Origin: Lysobacterales bacterium
Lineage (GTDB): Bacteria; Pseudomonadota; Gammaproteobacteria; Xanthomonadales; S139-57
Direction of reading: 5' to 3'
Length of the DNA stretch: 9,113 nt
Assembly: GCA_026993285.1 (NCBI GenBank)
Contig: JALWTZ010000034.1
Location: 1-9,113 of the forward strand
Part shown: in pieces, positions 7,004 through 9,113 of the stretch
Numbering within the stretch: the first letter of the stretch is position 1
How the letters are laid out: each line of letters opens with the position of its first letter
The notes under the pieces: generated by a model
Told to the model about the DNA's origin: nothing
Databases searched by the model: none
Seen by the model: the letters and a program-made list of their open reading frames with translations, nothing else
Made by a program: the position numbers and the translations under genes

Positions 7004-8293
7004 TCAGGCGCTTTTCAGGAAGGGCAGAGGTGGCAGCCAGTTGCGCTTTTTCAGTACCTGCTGCTGGTGGATGCGATCGTAATCCACGTCCGCGGCCATG
7101 GTTGGCAGGGCCTGTGCAATCTGGATATGTTGCTGTTGTGCCTTTTCACCAGCCAGATCCACCACCCTGGGCTGGCTGAGGTGCTGCCCGCGAATATCCC
7201 GGATGACCGCAATGACGGGGCGCAGGCGGTTTTTCTCGTCATGGGAGATGACCACGGCCGTCTCGCCGGTATTCAGCTCCACGACCGAACCACTGGGATA
7301 GAGACCGATGGCCTGAATGAACTCATCCACTACCTGATCCTGAAAATGGGTGTTGCGCAGGCGATAGAGCTCGTCCAGCGCCTTGGCCGTGGAAGTGACC
7401 GGGCGATGATGGCGTGGATTGGTGATGGCATCGTAGGTGTCCACCAGGCCGGCAATCCGCCCGCCCAGGGGAATGTGGTCACCACTCAGGCCCCGGTTAT
7501 AGCCACTGCCATCATGGCGTTCATGGTGGGTGGCGATGATTTCCATGCTTTCGCCGGGAAAATCACGCACGCCATTCATGATGTGCAGGCCCAGATCCAC
7601 ATGCTGGTGGATGCGTACTTTTTCTTCTTCGGTGTAGGCGCCCTGCTTGTACAACAGCTTGCGTGAAATGCGCGTATTGCCGATGTCGGCGAACAGGCAG
7701 CCCAGGGCAATGTTGTACAGGCGGGTTTCGTTGAGGCCAATGTGGCGACCCAGCATCAGTGCCAGTACCGACATGCGTACCGAATGGTGGTAGCTGTAGT
7801 CATCGACCTGGCGCAAATGGCTGAGCCAGAGAAAGGTATCCGGATTGTCGATGACCGCCTGCACCATTTTTTCCGCTTGCGGGCGAACCGGAGCAAGATT
7901 GGGTTTCTGGCCAACGCGCACCTGATCGAAAGCCAGGGTGATGCTCTGGTTGAGGTCGGTAAATGCCTGATCAGCATGGTGAATACGCTTGCGGAAGTGT
8001 TCCCGGCGCTCGTAGCGCTTGTGATCCACCTTGAAACGCGTGCTCTTGATTTGCACGGTCGGGGTGCCAAAGGGATTGTTGCTGACGCCGGTATGGCTGG
8101 GCGCAACGCCCCGTTCCATGTCGATGTAGACATGCTGACAGTACTGGTGCAACAGTTCCAGTTCCCGGTCACGGGTGATGATAAAGCCCTGGAAGGGGAA
8201 CGGCGTTTCCACCCACGGGCGATCCAGCCGGGCTACAAACATGCCCTTGCAAAGCTGGTGTACGGCGATTTTTGTTTGTACGAAGTCTTTCAT
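7004..8293 (-). CDS. DUF3391 + HD-GYP domain protein with degenerate HD and GYP motifs
   Basis: The protein has 429 aa, normal for the DUF3391/HD-GYP group. Residues ~5-60 fit DUF3391 (LDRPWVETPFPFQGFII at 23-39, then YCQHVYIDMERG). The HD-GYP fold spans ~165-330. HD-GYP enzymes are metal-dependent phosphodiesterases that degrade cyclic di-GMP. Likely metal ligands still present are H169/H170, D203, H231, H256, H257 and D285. The central HD dyad, usually L-L-H-D-I-G-K, reads L-F-A202-D203-I-G-N, so the histidine is lost. The GYP motif reads HHERHDGSGYN, with Asn for Pro at 266. The codon for residue 202 is clearly GCC (Ala). The protein may have low or no hydrolytic activity and act as a cyclic di-GMP sensor, or the fold may use a different metal set. 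It has no signal peptide or membrane segment and no usual receiver domain. ATG 8293 has a weak AAGG 3 nt upstream. The family call is firm; activity is open. Confidence 0.94.
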   Translation of the reverse strand: MKDFVQTKIAVHQLCKGMFVARLDRPWVETPFPFQGFIITRDRELELLHQYCQHVYIDMERGVAPSHTGVSNNPFGTPTVQIKSTRFKVDHKRYERREHFRKRIHHADQAFTDLNQSITLAFDQVRVGQKPNLAPVRPQAEKMVQAVIDNPDTFLWLSHLRQVDDYSYHHSVRMSVLALMLGRHIGLNETRLYNIALGCLFADIGNTRISRKLLYKQGAYTEEEKVRIHQHVDLGLHIMNGVRDFPGESMEIIATHHERHDGSGYNRGLSGDHIPLGGRIAGLVDTYDAITNPRHHRPVTSTAKALDELYRLRNTHFQDQVVDEFIQAIGLYPSGSVVELNTGETAVVISHDEKNRLRPVIAVIRDIRGQHLSQPRVVDLAGEKAQQQHIQIAQALPTMAADVDYDRIHQQQVLKKRNWLPPLPFLKSA

Positions 8294-8489
8294 TGCCTTG
8301 CCAGTGAATGGTTTCGTCTATGGGGGACGACTCGCATACTACAGGGGCATGCGTCTGGAAAAAGGGGCATCGGTCACATTTTGCAAGTGAGCGAGGCACT
8401 TTAAACAAGTCGTCTTCCCGGTAATGTGCGCTGGGTCACATTCCGGATCTGCATGGCGGCTTGCTGGTTGTGAATGGTTTTTCATAAAG
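8294..8489. promoter_or_regulatory. Leader region upstream of the HD-GYP gene
   Basis: This 196-nt gap lies between the sbcB stop and the HD-GYP start, both on the minus strand. It contains a CRP-like palindrome (listed separately), a second copy of GGTCACATT at 8372-8380, a dyad TCAC-N9-GTGA at 8374-8390, and an 11-bp direct repeat GTGAATGGTTT at 8304-8314 and 8470-8480. No canonical terminator with a T-run follows sbcB. Its length and content suggest that the HD-GYP gene has its own regulated promoter. Confidence 0.5.
8418..8445. promoter_or_regulatory. CRP/Vfr-like palindrome, also able to form a hairpin
   Basis: TGTGC-N6-TCACA (8425-8429 and 8436-8440) differs from the CRP half-site pair TGTGA-N6-TCACA at one base, and the flanks AA and TT extend the match. 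The symmetry continues outward: CCGG(T)AATGTG pairs with CACATTCCGG, giving a 10-bp stem with one bulged T and an 8-nt loop. A minus-strand -10-like TAAAGT (8398-8403) would place the palindrome centre at about -41.5, the class II CRP geometry. The promoter assignment is inference; the palindrome itself is seen directly. Confidence 0.45.
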
Positions 8490-9113
8490 TCAGATTCCCA
8501 GCCGGGTTCCCAGATGTTGCCACCATTGTTCCAGGGCTGCCTGCAGTTCGGGTTGCTGCTGAAAGGCGGGGGCCGAAAGGGCTGCCGGGTAGTCCGGCCA
8601 GGGTATGGCGGTCAGGTCCGGGTCCTGCAGGCGTCTGCGGCACCAGTCTTGCCATTGGCGGGTTTCCTGGTCGGAGAGCTTCTCCGGGTGAGTACGGGCC
8701 ACCAGCCGAAAGCGCAAGGTATTCAGGCGAGGGTCTTCAAAAACCGGCTGTTGTGCAGACCATTGTTCCGGAGGCTGCTGGTGGAACTGACGCATGCGGG
8801 TTTGATCCTTGTCATGGATGAATCCCTGGTAGAGCGCCAGTTCGGCATCCAGGGCATCATGGGGCTGACGCTGGAATACCCGCTGCCAATCGGGCAGGTC
8901 CCTGGCCTGTTGCAGTTTTTCCAGGTTGCGCATGCAGCGATCCCAGTCCAGCCCGATGCGTTGCAGATCCACGCCCTTGAGCACGTTCAAAGGCGCGATA
9001 AAGGGGCAGCGATTGGCGTGAATGGCTTTCAGTGCGGGGCGTTCGATCTCTTCCGGCAGATCGGCCGCCGGGCAAAAGAGACGGTCAGCCAGTTCACCGG
9101 CTTCCAGCTGCAG
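8490..9113 (-). CDS. sbcB: Exodeoxyribonuclease I, C-terminal part (5' end outside window)
   Basis: ExoI digests single-stranded DNA processively from 3' to 5', acts in mismatch repair and recombination, and interacts with SSB. The frame is open from the right edge to TGA 8490-8492, giving the last 207 residues; the E. coli protein has about 475, so the DnaQ-like nuclease core lies outside. Collinear landmarks with E. coli ExoI are ELADRLFCPAADLP (E. coli has a RLFTPKADL-like stretch), ANRCPFIAP (NKCP in E. coli), LGLDWDRCMRNLEKL, LYQGFIHDKDQTRM (LYNGFFSDADR) and FRLVARTHPEKL followed by QWQDWCRRRL. The reading is continuous with no frameshift. An internal TTG at 8988-8990 could be mistaken for a start but lies inside the homologous region. 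The HD-GYP gene follows 196 nt downstream on the same strand. Confidence 0.9.
   Translation of the reverse strand: MQLEAGELADRLFCPAADLPEEIERPALKAIHANRCPFIAPLNVLKGVDLQRIGLDWDRCMRNLEKLQQARDLPDWQRVFQRQPHDALDAELALYQGFIHDKDQTRMRQFHQQPPEQWSAQQPVFEDPRLNTLRFRLVARTHPEKLSDQETRQWQDWCRRRLQDPDLTAIPWPDYPAALSAPAFQQQPELQAALEQWWQHLGTRLGI

Noticed and set aside
6971..8404. Plus-strand frames of 231 and 220 codons
   Set aside because: They lie antisense to the HD-GYP gene, whose DUF3391 and HD-GYP motifs are unmistakable.
8418..8445. Hairpin read as a rho-independent terminator of sbcB
   Set aside because: No T-run follows the stem on either strand and the stem is bulged; an operator reading fits better.
8988..8990. 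TTG as a start for a separate 166-aa protein
   Set aside because: The same frame runs open to the right edge, and the upstream 41 codons match ExoI, so it is an internal Leu codon of sbcB.

Overview
The window most likely comes from a chromosome of a gammaproteobacterium with moderately high GC. The evidence is a HemE very close to the enterobacterial/pseudomonad type, an ExoI (SbcB) of the E. coli type, a DUF2797 protein, a lipoprotein-type ApbE and a DUF3391/HD-GYP protein. The large secreted protein ends in a module I associate with Xanthomonadales and Lysobacter-like bacteria, so that side of the class is possible. The genus cannot be fixed from this sequence. I see no mobile element, tRNA, rRNA, CRISPR array or phage gene.

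Layout. (1) 1-3887, minus strand: one continuous open frame of 1295 codons, still open at the left edge. It encodes a very large exported protein: signal peptide, BNR/VPS10-type beta-propeller interrupted by a PA domain, a CARDB-like Ig region, a jelly-roll-like region, and a C-terminal module with a Y-D-P-x-R-x-G-x-G-F motif. (2) 3888-4061: divergent intergenic region with a candidate hemE promoter. (3) 4062-6956, plus strand: a compact three-gene cluster. hemE (uroporphyrinogen decarboxylase) is followed after 4 nt by a DUF2797 protein, which overlaps apbE (FAD:protein FMN transferase) in a GTGA junction. (4) 6957-7003: short convergent gap with a GC-rich hairpin. (5) 7004-8293, minus strand: a DUF3391 + HD-GYP protein whose metal-binding HD dyad reads Ala-Asp and whose GYP reads GYN. 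(6) 8294-8489: intergenic region with a CRP-like palindrome and repeated half-sites. (7) 8490-9113, minus strand: the C-terminal 207 residues of exodeoxyribonuclease I, with its start outside the window.

How the genes relate. The plus-strand cluster joins a tetrapyrrole enzyme, a Cys-rich protein of unknown role and a flavin-transfer lipoprotein. A cofactor or redox theme is possible but inferred only from translational coupling. The HD-GYP gene lies downstream of sbcB on the same strand but has its own 196-nt leader, so it is probably transcribed separately. The most unusual points are the degenerate HD-GYP active site, the Cys-rich plus GIY-YIG-like layout of the DUF2797 protein, and the architecture of the giant secreted propeller. 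I see no clear new multi-gene system such as a defence island or biosynthetic cluster.
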